From: Spirochaetota bacterium
GTDB lineage: Bacteria > Spirochaetota > Spirochaetia > Treponematales > UBA12059
Assembly: GCA_022703505.1 (NCBI GenBank)
Contig: JAKLDN010000010.1
Coordinates: 112,514 to 176,513 of the forward strand
Length of the DNA stretch: 64,000 bases
Reading direction: 5' to 3'
Below the pieces are notes generated by a model, which was given only the letters and a program-made list of their open reading frames with translations, had not been told where the DNA came from and searched no databases. Positions 7,805 through 17,347 of this stretch are shown in pieces. Each line of letters begins with the position of its first letter. Position 1 is the stretch's first letter. A program made the translations under genes and the position numbers.

Positions 7805-9154
7805 CTAGACCCGGGCTTCGAACAATCCGTCCCGGAAGGCCAGGATCCAGGTCGTCCCCTCCCCGGTCCGGTATTCCACGCTCCCGTGAAGCTGGTACTC
7901 GATCAGGGACACCACCGTGCGCAGGCCGAGCCGCCCGTCCCGCTCCGCGTCGAAGCCCGGGGGCAGGCCGATCCCGTCGTCCTCCACCCGCATCTCGATC
8001 ATCCCGTCGTCCCGCCGCCCGAGCCGGACCCGGATGAGGCCCCCCCGTCCGCCCGGGAAGGCGTGCTTCACGGCGTTCACGACCAGCTCATTCAGGGCAA
8101 GGCCGCAGGGGATGGCGGCGTCCAGGAGGGACACGATCCCCTGGTCCGCGTCCACCCGGATTTCGATGCCCTTCCGGTCGTCCAGGAATCCGTTCCGGAT
8201 TCCCGCCGTCAGGTCCTCGACGTACTCCCCAAGGTCGATGCGGGAGAGGTCCTTGGACTCGTAGAGCTTCTTGTGCACCAGGGCCATGGACCGGATCCGC
8301 CCCACCATCTCCCTCATCACCCCCCGGGTTCCCTCGTCCTCGGAGATCAGGGCCTGCATCTCCAGGAGGGAGGCGATGACCTGCATGTTGTTCTTGGTCC
8401 GGTGGTAGACCTCCTGCAGGAGGGTCTCCTTCTCCCGGAGGGAGCGCCGGACGGCCTCCTCGGACTCCCGCAGGTCCTCCATGGCCCGCACTTCGTCCGC
8501 CCGGGCCTCCGCCACGCCCCGCTCCAGGGCGTTGAACGAGTCGGCCAGGATCTCCAGCTCGTCCCCCTTGGGCTTCTTGTCCAGCCGCAGGGGGGCGCGG
8601 ACCTTCCCGGGGGAAAATCCGTCCAGGTGCTCCACGATCCGTACCAGGTGGCGGGTCACCATCCGCTCGAAGAGCAGGAAGACCAGCAGGGAGGCCAGGA
8701 CCAGCAGGAAGGCCTGGGCGCCCAGGGACTGCAGGACCTCGGACCGGACGTCCGAGGCGAGCCGTTCCGTGTCGATCTCCAGGGCAAGGGTGCCCACGGG
8801 GATCTCCCGGCCCCCGTACGGATAGACCAGGGGGAAGAACCCGGGGCGGCTCGAGGGTTTCATGCCCCCGGCGAAGTAGACGCGGCCGTCCTGGTCCGCG
8901 ACCGAGACGTAGTTGACGTAGGGGAACAGGGCCATCCCGTCGACCAGGATCCGGACTTGGTCCGTGTCCGAGCTCCAAAGGGCGGACAGAAGGGCCGGGG
9001 TCTGGACGGACCGGAGGTTCTCCGCCGCCTCGATCGCGGATTCGGTCCGGCTCCGGTACCTCCGGACGTACTGCACCGCGGTCGTGCCGGCCACGAGAAG
9101 GAGGCAGACCAGGAGCATCCGCCGGAACGCCCGGGGACCGATCCCTCCGGCCAT
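7805..9154 (-). CDS. Membrane sensor histidine kinase, HisKA_2 type
   Basis: 449 aa. TM helices at about 13-29 and 147-165 enclose a 115-residue periplasmic sensor region. A HAMP-like linker and coiled coil lead to the phosphoacceptor H251 in EVYHRTKNNMQV, the HisKA_2 form of the H-box. The ATPase domain follows, with an N-box (LNELVVNAVKHAF) and G-box (EDDGIGLP). It starts 4 bases after the stop of the binding-protein gene, so ligand-loaded binding protein probably signals through it. No receiver domain is attached; the convergent CheY-like protein is the nearest candidate. Confidence 0.92.
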   Translation of the reverse strand: MAGGIGPRAFRRMLLVCLLLVAGTTAVQYVRRYRSRTESAIEAAENLRSVQTPALLSALWSSDTDQVRILVDGMALFPYVNYVSVADQDGRVYFAGGMKPSSRPGFFPLVYPYGGREIPVGTLALEIDTERLASDVRSEVLQSLGAQAFLLVLASLLVFLLFERMVTRHLVRIVEHLDGFSPGKVRAPLRLDKKPKGDELEILADSFNALERGVAEARADEVRAMEDLRESEEAVRRSLREKETLLQEVYHRTKNNMQVIASLLEMQALISEDEGTRGVMREMVGRIRSMALVHKKLYESKDLSRIDLGEYVEDLTAGIRNGFLDDRKGIEIRVDADQGIVSLLDAAIPCGLALNELVVNAVKHAFPGGRGGLIRVRLGRRDDGMIEMRVEDDGIGLPPGFDAERDGRLGLRTVVSLIEYQLHGSVEYRTGEGTTWILAFRDGLFEARV

Positions 9155-9158
9155 GGCG

Positions 9159-9875
9159 TCAGAGGCCGCCGACCACGGAATCGACGATCCCGCGCCAGGT
9201 GCCGTCCGCCTTCATGGCCTTGAGGGCCGCGGCCAGCCTGGGCGCCAGGTCCCGGTGACGGACGTTCAGGTACAGGAACATCTCCGTGGTCGCCAGGGGA
9301 GGACCGAGCTGATGGATGCCCGTCAGGCCGTGGTTCCGGATCCAGACCCGTCCCTGCAGGGCCTCGTACACGATGACGTCGACCCGGCCGTGGAGGAGCA
9401 TCTCGAAGAGGGCCTCGTCGTCCTTGACCCGGGTCACGGACCTCATGCCGGCGGTGGCCGCCTCCGGATTCTTCCATCCCCGGATGAAGGCGATGCTGTA
9501 GGGCGCCAGGCTCGGATATCCCGTGATCCTCAGGGTAGGATCCCTGCCGAAGGCCGCGAACTCGTAGTCGCAGACCGATTCCGGGACCATTACCAGGTTG
9601 GCATATCCCGCCTCGACCCCGGCGACCTTCACGAAGAGTCCGTCGTCGATGCCCTGGTTGACGTTGATGAGGGCCCGCTCCGAGGGCAGGGGGGTGATCC
9701 GGACGGCGAGGCCCACGCGGCGGAAGGCCTCCTTCAGGATCAGGTCCTCGAAGCCGCGGCCATCCGGGGTCGAGCGGGGGTAGACGTCGTCCGTGACCAG
9801 GCTGAGGGTCTGGGCCCCCAGGCCGGCCGCGGCCAGGCCTAGCATGAGGAACAGTCGCGCCCTTCGTGCGAACAT
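9159..9875 (-). CDS. Periplasmic solute-binding protein, family 3 (amino-acid-type)
   Basis: 238 aa with a signal peptide (hydrophobic 8-20, cleavage near GLGAQ). The body resembles amino-acid-type family 3 binding proteins: early DVYP and FEDLILKEAFRR, and a late LNVRHRDLAPRLAAALKAMK. There is no transporter beside it; the next gene in the operon is a histidine kinase, so it probably acts as a sensor component, not in uptake. The ATG at 9875 is preceded by a GGGGG/ACGG stretch. Confidence 0.85.
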   Translation of the reverse strand: MFARRARLFLMLGLAAAGLGAQTLSLVTDDVYPRSTPDGRGFEDLILKEAFRRVGLAVRITPLPSERALINVNQGIDDGLFVKVAGVEAGYANLVMVPESVCDYEFAAFGRDPTLRITGYPSLAPYSIAFIRGWKNPEAATAGMRSVTRVKDDEALFEMLLHGRVDVIVYEALQGRVWIRNHGLTGIHQLGPPLATTEMFLYLNVRHRDLAPRLAAALKAMKADGTWRGIVDSVVGGL

Positions 9876-9971
9876 TTCCGTACCCCCGCAGGCTCGAGTC
9901 TAATTCATGGGACTGCGAATATCCATGGAATCGAGTTCTTGTTCGAGTTCGTCGGCGCGAACCCCGGGGGT

Positions 9972-11012
9972 TCAGGTCCGCGGCCGCTTCTTTCCGGAAC
10001 GCTCCTGCTTTTCCCGGTACATCTCCTCGTCCGCACGCCTAACGAGGCTTTCCTCGTCCGTGCCGTCCTCCGGGAAGACCGCGAACCCCACGCTGGCCGT
10101 GACGCCCAGGACCGACGTACCGAGGTCGATGGGCGCCCGGATCGCCTCCCGCACCTTTTCCGCGACCGCCGCAGCGTCTTCCCTCCGGGAGATCCCGAAG
10201 GCGAAGGCGACGAACTCATCCCCTCCGAAGCGCCCCGCGCCGTCGGATTCCCGGAGGGTCCGTTCGATCCTCCGGGCGGTCTCCTCGAGAACCGCGTCCC
10301 CCGCGGCGTGGCCGTAGTTGTCGTTCACGGGCTTGAAGTCGTCCAGGTCGATGAACAGGAGGGCCAGCTTGTTCCGCTCCCGCCGGGTGACGGCCAGGGC
10401 CTTCCCCAATAGCTCCGAGAAAAGGGCCCGGTTCGCCAGGCCCGTCAGGGGGTCGTGCCGGGCCGAACGGCGCAGGGCCTCCGCCTGTTCCTTGTTCTCC
10501 GTGATGTCCACGGAGACCCCGAGGATGGCGGGCTTTTCCCAATCCGGGTGGCGGTACGGAATTTTAGTGGTCTGGAACCAGCCGGGACTCCCGTCGGGCC
10601 GGGGCGCCCGCTCCTCCGGCACGAACAGGGGCTTCCCGGAACGCAGGATTTCCCGGTCCTCCTCCATGAACCGGGCGGTCTCCTCCGGAGTGGCCCCGTA
10701 ATCCTCGTTGGTCTTGCCCGTCACCTCCTCGGGCTCCACCCCGAAGACCCGGGCGAACAGGCGGTTCACCAGGATGAAGTGCCCCGCGTCGTCCTTGGCG
10801 TAGATGTAGGCGGGCACGGTGTCGATCACCAACCGCAGGTGCTCGGAATGCCGCCGGAGCCGCTCGCTCAGCTCCACCAGCTCCGACTCGCGGCGCCGCA
10901 GGCTCTCCCGCAGGCGGCCCAGGCGGATCCGGTGCAGGACGCCTGCGGCCAGGAGGGCGGCGCCCGCGGCGGCCAGGGCCGCCGCGTACTCGGGCAGGGG
11001 AGCGTTCGGCAC
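9972..11012 (-). CDS. Membrane-anchored PAS-GGDEF diguanylate cyclase
   Basis: 346 aa from a GTG two bases after the PEPCK stop, with GAGG just before it. One N-terminal TM helix (about 8-25), a coiled coil, a PAS domain (about 60-172) and a GGDEF domain. The active-site motif GGDEF (263-267) is intact and an inhibitory RESD site (254-257) lies five residues before it, so it should make c-di-GMP with product inhibition. The frame stays open far into PEPCK, but that part is a shadow. Co-transcription and probable translational coupling to PEPCK is unusual. Confidence 0.92.
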   Translation of the reverse strand: MPNAPLPEYAAALAAAGAALLAAGVLHRIRLGRLRESLRRRESELVELSERLRRHSEHLRLVIDTVPAYIYAKDDAGHFILVNRLFARVFGVEPEEVTGKTNEDYGATPEETARFMEEDREILRSGKPLFVPEERAPRPDGSPGWFQTTKIPYRHPDWEKPAILGVSVDITENKEQAEALRRSARHDPLTGLANRALFSELLGKALAVTRRERNKLALLFIDLDDFKPVNDNYGHAAGDAVLEETARRIERTLRESDGAGRFGGDEFVAFAFGISRREDAAAVAEKVREAIRAPIDLGTSVLGVTASVGFAVFPEDGTDEESLVRRADEEMYREKQERSGKKRPRT

Positions 11013-11014
11013 TC

Positions 11015-12871
11015 CTAGTCCTCGGTGGGTTCCAGGGGAGTCTGGTTGAATTCCCAGTGCTCCGGGGATCGCCAGATGGCCGAGAGGGTGAGCTCCCGGA
11101 TGAAGATGAGCTCCTTGGGCAGGCGGTCGTAGAGCTTGGTGAAGAGTTCCTCGTGGGAGAGGAGCTCCCCGACCCACTGGTCCCGGTCCACGGCCATGAG
11201 CTCCTTGAACCGGGCCTCCCCGAAGTCCTCCAGCCCCTTCCAGCAGATGTCCTCGTACCGGGGCATCCATCCCAGGGGGCTCTCGACGCCCTTGGCGTGG
11301 TTGTTGGCCCGTTCCACGATCCACTTGAGCACCCGGATGTTCTCCCCGAAGCCGGGCCAGAGGAAGTCCCCGTTCTTGTCCTTCCGGAACCAGTTGACCC
11401 CGAAGATCCGGGGCGGGTTCTTGATCATCCGTCCGAAGCGCAGCCAGTAGTTGAAGTAGGCCGCCATGTGGTAGCCGCAGAAAGGCAGCATGGCGAAGGG
11501 GTCCCTCCGGATCTGGCCCACCGCGCTGGAGGCCGCCGCGGTGGTCTCGGAGCCCAGGGTGGCGGCCAGGTAGACCCCGTACATCCAGTTGAAGGACTGG
11601 TAGACCAGGGGGAAGAGGGTGGAGCGGCGGCCGCCGAAGACGAAGGCCTTGATCGGCACCCCCGCCGGGTTCTCCCAGTCCGGGTCGATGGAAGGGCACT
11701 GCCGGGCCGGGGCCGTGAACCGGGCGTTGGGATGGGCCGCGGGCTTCCCGGAGGCCGGGTCCCAGGGCATGCCCTGCCAGTCGATGAGGCCCTCCGGCGG
11801 GGTCTTGGTCATCCCCTCCCACCAGACGTCCCCGTCCGGGGTCAGGGCGACGTTCGTGAAGATCGTGTTGGCCCGGATGGCGGCCATGGCGTTGGGGTTG
11901 GATTTCTCCGAGGTTCCCGGAGCCACCCCGAAGTACCCGGCCTCGGGGTTGATGGCCCGGACCTGCCCCTGGGCGTCCGGCTTGAGCCAGGCGATGTCGT
12001 CCCCCACGGTGGTGACCTTCCAGCCCTCGAAGGCCGCGGGCGGGATCAGCATGGCGAAGTTGGTCTTTCCGCAGGCGCTGGGGAAGGCGGCGGCCACGTA
12101 GGTCTTCTCGCCCTCCGGCGATTCGACCCCCAGGATCAGCATGTGTTCCGCCAGCCAGCCCTGGTCCCGGGCTATGACCGAGGCGATGCGCAGGGCGAAG
12201 CACTTCTTCCCCAGCAGGGCGTTGCCGCCGTACCCGGACCCGTAGGACCAGATCTCCCGGGTTTCCGGGAAATGGACGATGTACTTCCGGTCCTTGTCGC
12301 AGGGCCAGGGAATGTCCTTCTGCCCCGGCGCGAGGGGAGCCCCCACGGAGTGGACGCAGGGCACGAACTCGCCGTGGTCCCCCAGGACCTCCAGCGCCGC
12401 CTTCCCCATCCGAGTCATGATCCGCATGTTGGCCACCACGTAGCCGGAATCGGTGATCTCCACCCCGATGTGGGACAGGGGGGAACCCAGGGGACCCATG
12501 CTGAAGGGGATGACGTACATCGTCCGGCCCCGCATGCAACCGTCGAAGAGCCCCCGGAGGATGTCCTTCATCTCCTTGGGATCTTTCCAGTTGTTCGTGG
12601 GGCCCGCCTCCACCTTGCGGCGGGAGCAGATGAAGGTCCGGTCCTCCACCCGGGCTACGTCCCCCGGATCGGACCGGGCCAGGAAACTGCCGGGCCGCTT
12701 CCCGGGATTCAGGGGGATGAAGGTGCCGGAGGCGACGAGCTCGGCGCAGACCTTGTCATGCTCCTCCCGGGAGCCGTCGCACCAGTGGATGGTGTCGGGC
12801 TTGCAGAGGGCCGCGATCTGAGCGACCCAGGCCTTCAGGCCCTCGTGCCTCACGTAGGCGGGGGTGTCCAT
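11015..12871 (-). CDS. pckG: Phosphoenolpyruvate carboxykinase (GTP)
   Basis: 618 aa, full length for GTP-dependent PEPCK, which interconverts oxaloacetate and PEP with GTP/GDP. The P-loop is [11 protein letters not shown] (about 264-275). [18 protein letters not shown] (214-231), the substrate-loop region, and FVFGGRR, the region near the nucleotide, are all intact. The ATG at 12871 has GGAGG 5 bases upstream. The diguanylate cyclase gene follows after 2 bases. Its role could be gluconeogenesis or the fermentative PEP-to-oxaloacetate branch. Confidence 0.97.
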   Translation of the reverse strand: MDTPAYVRHEGLKAWVAQIAALCKPDTIHWCDGSREEHDKVCAELVASGTFIPLNPGKRPGSFLARSDPGDVARVEDRTFICSRRKVEAGPTNNWKDPKEMKDILRGLFDGCMRGRTMYVIPFSMGPLGSPLSHIGVEITDSGYVVANMRIMTRMGKAALEVLGDHGEFVPCVHSVGAPLAPGQKDIPWPCDKDRKYIVHFPETREIWSYGSGYGGNALLGKKCFALRIASVIARDQGWLAEHMLILGVESPEGEKTYVAAAFPSACGKTNFAMLIPPAAFEGWKVTTVGDDIAWLKPDAQGQVRAINPEAGYFGVAPGTSEKSNPNAMAAIRANTIFTNVALTPDGDVWWEGMTKTPPEGLIDWQGMPWDPASGKPAAHPNARFTAPARQCPSIDPDWENPAGVPIKAFVFGGRRSTLFPLVYQSFNWMYGVYLAATLGSETTAAASSAVGQIRRDPFAMLPFCGYHMAAYFNYWLRFGRMIKNPPRIFGVNWFRKDKNGDFLWPGFGENIRVLKWIVERANNHAKGVESPLGWMPRYEDICWKGLEDFGEARFKELMAVDRDQWVGELLSHEELFTKLYDRLPKELIFIRELTLSAIWRSPEHWEFNQTPLEPTED

Positions 12872-12997
12872 GGAATCCTCCGTGTATGAAATCGCGCGGG
12901 GGCTGCGCGACGGAATCCAGTATATAAGGAAATACCGAAAAAGGGTGGAAGAAAACGCCGTCCGGATCCCGGCCCTGACCGAACCGGACGGCGACGA
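12872..12997. promoter_or_regulatory. Gap upstream of pckG with a possible -10 box
   Basis: A more AT-rich patch (about 12919-12950) holds minus-strand TATACT at 12919-12924, a fair -10 box for pckG; I cannot see a good -35. Confidence 0.35.
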
Positions 12998-15202
12998 TCA
13001 CGGCCGCTCGCCTCCGATGACCGCGGAATACCGCGCCCCCTCCGGCAGCCAACGGTCGGCCCAGCCGAACCTCCAGGCCGTGCCCGCCGCGGCCGCGACG
13101 GCCAGGACGAGCAGGAGAAGATACAGGCCCCAGGGTTTCTTCTTCTCCGAGAAAGGGTCCGGCAGGGAGGGCAGGGTCCCCGGAGGCAGGACGGCCAGGG
13201 ACGTGAGGGACGCCCCGAAGGGTATGTTGATCCGTGCCTGGGTGTTGATGGCCCACCCGTTGGCGTCCAGGATGGGGGCCAGATTGCGTTTCCTCAGCTT
13301 GAGAGAGGCCAGGATCATGGACGGCCCCGAGATCAAGAGCAGGATGCCCAGGACCCCGAGGGGCAGGAAAACCCCCAGCCCGAAGAGGGTCTGGAGGAAT
13401 CCCGCCACCAGGGCGCTCACGCCGCCGATCGCGGTGCCCAGCAGGGCTATGGTTCCCAGGTCCAGCTTCTTGGTCGGTTCGGCGGGCTTGTGCTCCGCCG
13501 CCGCCTTGTCCGCGTTGGCCACGGTCCCGGCGGTCTCGGCCAGCTGGGCGGTGGCCTTGGATTCCCCGGCCTGGGCCCGCTTGGCCACCTGTTCCTCGAT
13601 CATCCGGGCCAGCTTCTTGTAGGGCAGCCAGAAGGCCTCCCGCACGCTGATGGGGTTGGAGACCAGGCGCGTGACCGTGGCGTCCCAGTCCCGTCCCTCC
13701 CGATCGATGAAGACCCCGTTACGCCCTGCCATGAGGTTGTCGGAGTCGCCGTCCGTGAAGGCCGCGACGATCTTCTTCCGCAGGCCCCCGGGGCGCGACA
13801 GGTCGCAGTAAGCCAGGAAGGCCCCCGAAAGCCCGGCCAGGGCGGCCTGCCGGGATTCGTCCAGCACCTCAACGCAAAGGGTGCAGGCCCGGGCGTCCAG
13901 GTAGAGGGTTCCGGCCTGGAAGATCGCCCCCTGGTGGCGGTAGAAGGCGGAGAAGTTCACGTAGTTGGTCAGCAGGCGGAAGAGGTCCCGGCGGAAGCGC
14001 ACCAGCTTCTCCACCAGGGCGATGTTCGCCGCCTCCCCGGCCAGGGCGGCGTCCCGTGCGATCAATTCCGCGATCCTGTCGCGGAAGCCCCCGGCGGTCA
14101 GCTCCGCGAGCCGCGCCGCCCCTAGGGCGGAGGCGGGCGTCCCGGGCTCCTCCGCCTTCCAGGCCGCGTAGGCCTCGAACCGGGCCCGAAGGGCCGACCA
14201 GTCCGCCTCGGACAGTGCGGTCCGGTCCCCGCCCAGGACGGGCTCCACCGCCAGCCGGGCCAGGTTCGACACCGCGGAAGCCCAGGCCGGATTCACAGCG
14301 CCTCCCAGGGGCAGGTCCTTCCCGGCCGCCGCGGGGGCCAGGGGGAAGGCCGCGATCGCCTCCGCGGAGGGGGATAAAAGGCCGCCCGCGACCGCCTTGA
14401 AGTCCGCCTCGTCGCGGTTGACCGCGGCGGCGCCCCGGGGGTCGTAGGCGGCCAGGCGGCAGCGGGTGAAGTAATCGTCGACCTTGTCGCGCACGGCCTC
14501 CAAGGCGGCCCAGGCCGCGGCGCTGGCGTCCGGGCCCAGGGGGGCGACCGAGGGATCCTCGCCCTTCCTCCTCCAGGCCAGCCAGGCGTCGGCCTGGGCG
14601 AAGAAGGATTCCGCGATGGCGGCGTTGATTCCCGGCTTCCCGCCCAGGTCCGGGGCGGATCCCGAGACGGCCAGGATGTCTCGAACGGCCCGGGAGGTGG
14701 GTTCGTCGCCCGCCGCCTCCGGGGGTACGACTCCGTCCCCGTTGAACAGGGTGCCCGCGAAGGACGTCTCCCGGTCCGCCACGTCCGCCATGCTCACCCG
14801 GTCGGCGCCGGGCTTGTCCAGGTAGGCCAGGAGGAGGCGGGCCGCGTCCAGGATCCCGGGGTCCCGGATGGAGGCCAGGGGCACCGAGTCCCCCGGGGTC
14901 ATGAGCTCCCCGAGGTCCTTGAAGGCCGAGACGGCCCAGTCCACGGCGGCCAGGATCTCCTGGGGGCGGATCCGCCCGTCTCCGTCGACGTCCAGCAGGG
15001 CCGCGGTCCGGGGATCGAGATCCACCCCCCGGACGGGCATGGACAGGGCGGTCCAGAGCTTGAGATCCAGCTCCCGAAGCCTCGCGATATCCTGTCCGTC
15101 CCGGAAGACCACCTGGTCCACGCCTCCGGATCGGGCGAAGCGCCAGCGGTGGCTCTCCGCGGGCCCCGTCCCCGTACCGGCTCGTTCCATTTTCCCCTTC
15201 AT
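12998..15202 (-). CDS. Large EF-hand-containing membrane protein, function unknown
   Basis: 734 aa. Residues 1-60 are soluble, then an EF-hand-like loop DVDGDGRIRPQE (about 71-82) sits in a long Ala-rich helical region of about 500 residues. A second Asp-rich stretch DGDSDN lies near residue 490. Three or four hydrophobic segments follow near the C-terminus (about 578-600, 605-630 and 695-715). ATG at 15202 has AAGGAG 6 bases upstream. No enzymatic motif recognised. A Na+/Ca2+-exchanger-like gene lies just upstream on the same strand, so a Ca2+ link is possible but unproven. Confidence 0.75.
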   Translation of the reverse strand: MKGKMERAGTGTGPAESHRWRFARSGGVDQVVFRDGQDIARLRELDLKLWTALSMPVRGVDLDPRTAALLDVDGDGRIRPQEILAAVDWAVSAFKDLGELMTPGDSVPLASIRDPGILDAARLLLAYLDKPGADRVSMADVADRETSFAGTLFNGDGVVPPEAAGDEPTSRAVRDILAVSGSAPDLGGKPGINAAIAESFFAQADAWLAWRRKGEDPSVAPLGPDASAAAWAALEAVRDKVDDYFTRCRLAAYDPRGAAAVNRDEADFKAVAGGLLSPSAEAIAAFPLAPAAAGKDLPLGGAVNPAWASAVSNLARLAVEPVLGGDRTALSEADWSALRARFEAYAAWKAEEPGTPASALGAARLAELTAGGFRDRIAELIARDAALAGEAANIALVEKLVRFRRDLFRLLTNYVNFSAFYRHQGAIFQAGTLYLDARACTLCVEVLDESRQAALAGLSGAFLAYCDLSRPGGLRKKIVAAFTDGDSDNLMAGRNGVFIDREGRDWDATVTRLVSNPISVREAFWLPYKKLARMIEEQVAKRAQAGESKATAQLAETAGTVANADKAAAEHKPAEPTKKLDLGTIALLGTAIGGVSALVAGFLQTLFGLGVFLPLGVLGILLLISGPSMILASLKLRKRNLAPILDANGWAINTQARINIPFGASLTSLAVLPPGTLPSLPDPFSEKKKPWGLYLLLLVLAVAAAAGTAWRFGWADRWLPEGARYSAVIGGERP

Positions 15203-15223
15203 GGTGCGCTCCTTGCCCCGCGA

Positions 15224-15250
15224 AGGCCGGCCTCCGGACGAAGCCGGCCT
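15224..15250 (-). terminator. Hairpin between exchanger and EF-hand genes
   Basis: AGGCCGGC (15224-15231) pairs with GCCGGCCT (15243-15250), in the 105-base gap. No T run; a weak terminator or processing site. Confidence 0.45.
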
Positions 15251-15307
15251 ACGCCGGTACTTCCAGTATAGGCCCGGCTCCGCCCCCGGGCAATCGAGCG
15301 GAACCGT

Positions 15308-16279
15308 CTAGGGCAGAGCCCGGGTCCAGCCCAGTACGTCGGTGAAGTTGGCGAAGACGAAGAACCCGTAGAAGACCAGGAGGACCGCGGCCTCCCAGCG
15401 CTTGAGCCGCATCCCCGTTGTGATGAAGACCTGGATGACCACGCTGGCCAGGACCAGGAAGGGCAGGGCGAAGCTCGTGATCGCCTCGCTGACCGCCAGT
15501 GGACGGATCAGGGCGCAGATCCCCAGGACCACCATCATGGTGAAGGTGTTGGAGGCGTAGACCTCGCCGATGCTGACCTCGCTCTTGCCCTTGAGGGTGG
15601 CGCTGACCGCGATGGACAGCTCCGGCAGGCTCGTCCCGAAGGCGAACAGGACCACCCCCAGGGCGAAGGGGGGGATTCCGGCGGCGACACCCAGGCGTTC
15701 GCCACCGGATACCGCCCAATCCGCACCGAGGATGATGGCCGCCAGGCCCGCGGCCATCAGGGCCAGCCGCAGGGCGAGGGGAGGCCCTCCGGCCGCGACG
15801 CCCTGCCCCGTCCCGGCGCCCGATTTGGCCTCCCGCAGGGCCCCCGCGATCACGGACCCGATGTACGGAACATAGAAAAGTATCAGGAGAGCTCCGTCCA
15901 CCCGTCCCAGGATCCCGTCGTGTCCGAGCACCAGGACCAGGGCGGTGGACAGGATCATCCAGCTGGACTCGCGGTCCTTGATCTGGAGGGAGGTGTCCAT
16001 GGGCCGGATCAGGGCGCAGACCGCGGTAACGAAGGTCAGGGTGACGAAGTTGGATCCCACCACGTTCCCGATGCTCACGTCGCTCTGTCCCCGGGCCGCG
16101 GCGAAGCCCGAGACCATGAGCTCCGGCAGGCTCGAGAGGACGCTGACGCCCAAGACCGTGACCACCAGCTCGTTGATCCCCAGTCTGCGGGCCACGGGCC
16201 CCATCTGGCGTGTGACAAGCTCGCTTCCCAGGAAAAGGAAGACGAGGCCGACAAGAAAAAGCCCCAAGGAAAGGATCAT
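15308..16279 (-). CDS. Calcium/sodium antiporter (CaCA family, YrbG-like)
   Basis: 323 aa with about ten membrane helices in two inverted halves. The two alpha repeats are recognisable: SLPELMVSGFAA...SIGNVVGSN and GTSLPELSIAVSA...SIGEVYASN. They form the ion-binding core that exchanges Ca2+ for Na+ (or K+/H+). Start at 16279 with GGGAGG upstream; the extension to 16411 lacks an SD. It is followed on the same strand by the EF-hand protein gene. Confidence 0.93.
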   Translation of the reverse strand: MILSLGLFLVGLVFLFLGSELVTRQMGPVARRLGINELVVTVLGVSVLSSLPELMVSGFAAARGQSDVSIGNVVGSNFVTLTFVTAVCALIRPMDTSLQIKDRESSWMILSTALVLVLGHDGILGRVDGALLILFYVPYIGSVIAGALREAKSGAGTGQGVAAGGPPLALRLALMAAGLAAIILGADWAVSGGERLGVAAGIPPFALGVVLFAFGTSLPELSIAVSATLKGKSEVSIGEVYASNTFTMMVVLGICALIRPLAVSEAITSFALPFLVLASVVIQVFITTGMRLKRWEAAVLLVFYGFFVFANFTDVLGWTRALP

Positions 16280-16366
16280 GACACCTCCCGTCGCAGGGAA
16301 GTATAGTACGACGGCCGCGGGCGTGCGAATTTGTGCCGGGGGGGAGGTTTTTCTGTACAGGTTCCA

Positions 16367-16384
16367 AAATTTAATGTATAATGT
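16367..16384. promoter_or_regulatory. Candidate operator, 14/18 match to the 21107-21124 palindrome
   Basis: AAATTTAATGTATAATGT agrees at 14 of 18 positions with the palindrome at 21107-21124; the right half matches best. AT-rich context makes chance similarity possible. Confidence 0.4.
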
Positions 16385-16493
16385 TGTCCAACGTCCGACA
16401 TTGGATATCATATGAAAATCCTGTTGGATGCACGGGTTTCGCCATCGAAACGGACCGACTCGGAGGCCGGGGAATCCGTGAAGCCCGGTTTCG

Positions 16494-16522
16494 TTGACAG
16501 AGGATAGTATTCGTTATATATT
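16494..16522 (+). promoter_or_regulatory. gntR promoter
   Basis: TTGACA (16494-16499), 17 bases, TATATT (16517-16522): a near-consensus sigma-70 promoter, 52 bases before the ATG. Confidence 0.7.
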
Positions 16523-16573
16523 TATCCGATATTTGTCATCCTACATCTTATGATAGCATAAACGGGAGCCCCT

Positions 16574-17290
16574 ATGTCGGAAGTACATGTTGTGGATCCT
16601 GACCTGTTCCGAACCCCCGTACGGAAGTCCACGGTCGATACGGTCATCGACAGGATCAAGGACCTCCTGATCTCCCATAAGCTCAAGCCCGGCGACCGGC
16701 TTCCGAACGAGATGGACCTCACGAAGAGCCTGTCCGCCAGCCGCGGATCCATACGAGAGGCGATGAAGGTCCTGAGCTCCTTCGGCGTACTGGAAATCCG
16801 GCGCGGGGATGGAACCTACGTAAGCGACTCCACGGGCCAAAAGGTTTTCGATCACCTGCTGTTCCAGGTTCTGCTCTCCCGGATAGACAAGTCACAGCTG
16901 CTCCAGCTCCGCAGGCTCCTGGAGCTCGGCATCGCCCAGATCATCATCAAATCCGCGAGCGACGAGCAGATCGGGCACATCCGCAAGGTTCACGAGCAGA
17001 TGGGGCGCAGCCTGGACCGCGACGAGAAGGATCCCGGTATCCTGACCGAGCTGGACCTGGATTTTCACCGGGCCTTCGCCGAGGCCACGGGCAACGTCCT
17101 GATCGAGAGGATCTACGGCTTCACCCTGGAGCTCTTCGAGCCGTCCATACGGAAAACCCACGAGAACGAGACCCGGCTTGCCTATACCCTGCACACCAAG
17201 ATCCTGGAAGGTCTCGCGGCCCGGGACGAGGAGAGGGCTGCGGAGGCGATCCTTCGCTCTATCGAGCAGTGGAACGCCCTGTCCGAGTGA
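16574..17290 (+). CDS. GntR-family regulator, FadR subfamily (FCD domain)
   Basis: 238 aa. The N-terminal winged helix has the GntR signature (LKPGDRLPNEMDLTKSLSAS then RGSIREAMKVLSS then GDGTYV). The rest is an all-helical FCD ligand domain of the kind that binds a metal and small carboxylates such as sugar acids. ATG at 16574 with GGGAG upstream. It stands next to the apionate-like genes, and palindromes of a type fitting GntR dimers lie beside both promoters of that island, so it is the probable local regulator. A sugar-acid effector is inference. Confidence 0.92.
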   Translation: MSEVHVVDPDLFRTPVRKSTVDTVIDRIKDLLISHKLKPGDRLPNEMDLTKSLSASRGSIREAMKVLSSFGVLEIRRGDGTYVSDSTGQKVFDHLLFQVLLSRIDKSQLLQLRRLLELGIAQIIIKSASDEQIGHIRKVHEQMGRSLDRDEKDPGILTELDLDFHRAFAEATGNVLIERIYGFTLELFEPSIRKTHENETRLAYTLHTKILEGLAARDEERAAEAILRSIEQWNALSE

Positions 17291-17347
17291 ACCCCGGCCG
17301 GGACTGATCCCCGAGAATCCGGCCGATCGGCCCGGCGCTCCGGGCCG

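Larger units (their letters stand above)
16280..16573. other. 294-bp divergent intergenic region, AT-rich
   Basis: Contains an operator-like site at 16367-16384 and the gntR promoter. It also has the inverted repeat TCCAA-9-TTGGA at about 16388-16406 and a small inverted repeat TTATG-ATAG-CATAA at 16548-16561 just before the regulator gene. No further gene seen. Confidence 0.6.

Noticed and set aside
7760..9223. Long plus-strand frame of 487 codons opposite the histidine kinase
   Set aside because: Composition is a Pro/Gly/His/Gln-rich antisense shadow typical of high-GC genes; the minus strand encodes a complete kinase with all motifs.
11013..12539. N-terminal extension of the diguanylate cyclase into pckG
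   Set aside because: The frame is merely open; the GTG at 11012 has an SD and gives a normal TM-PAS-GGDEF protein.
11057..12889. 610-codon plus-strand frame opposite pckG
   Set aside because: Antisense shadow; no domain, no SD, and the minus strand is a full GTP-PEPCK.
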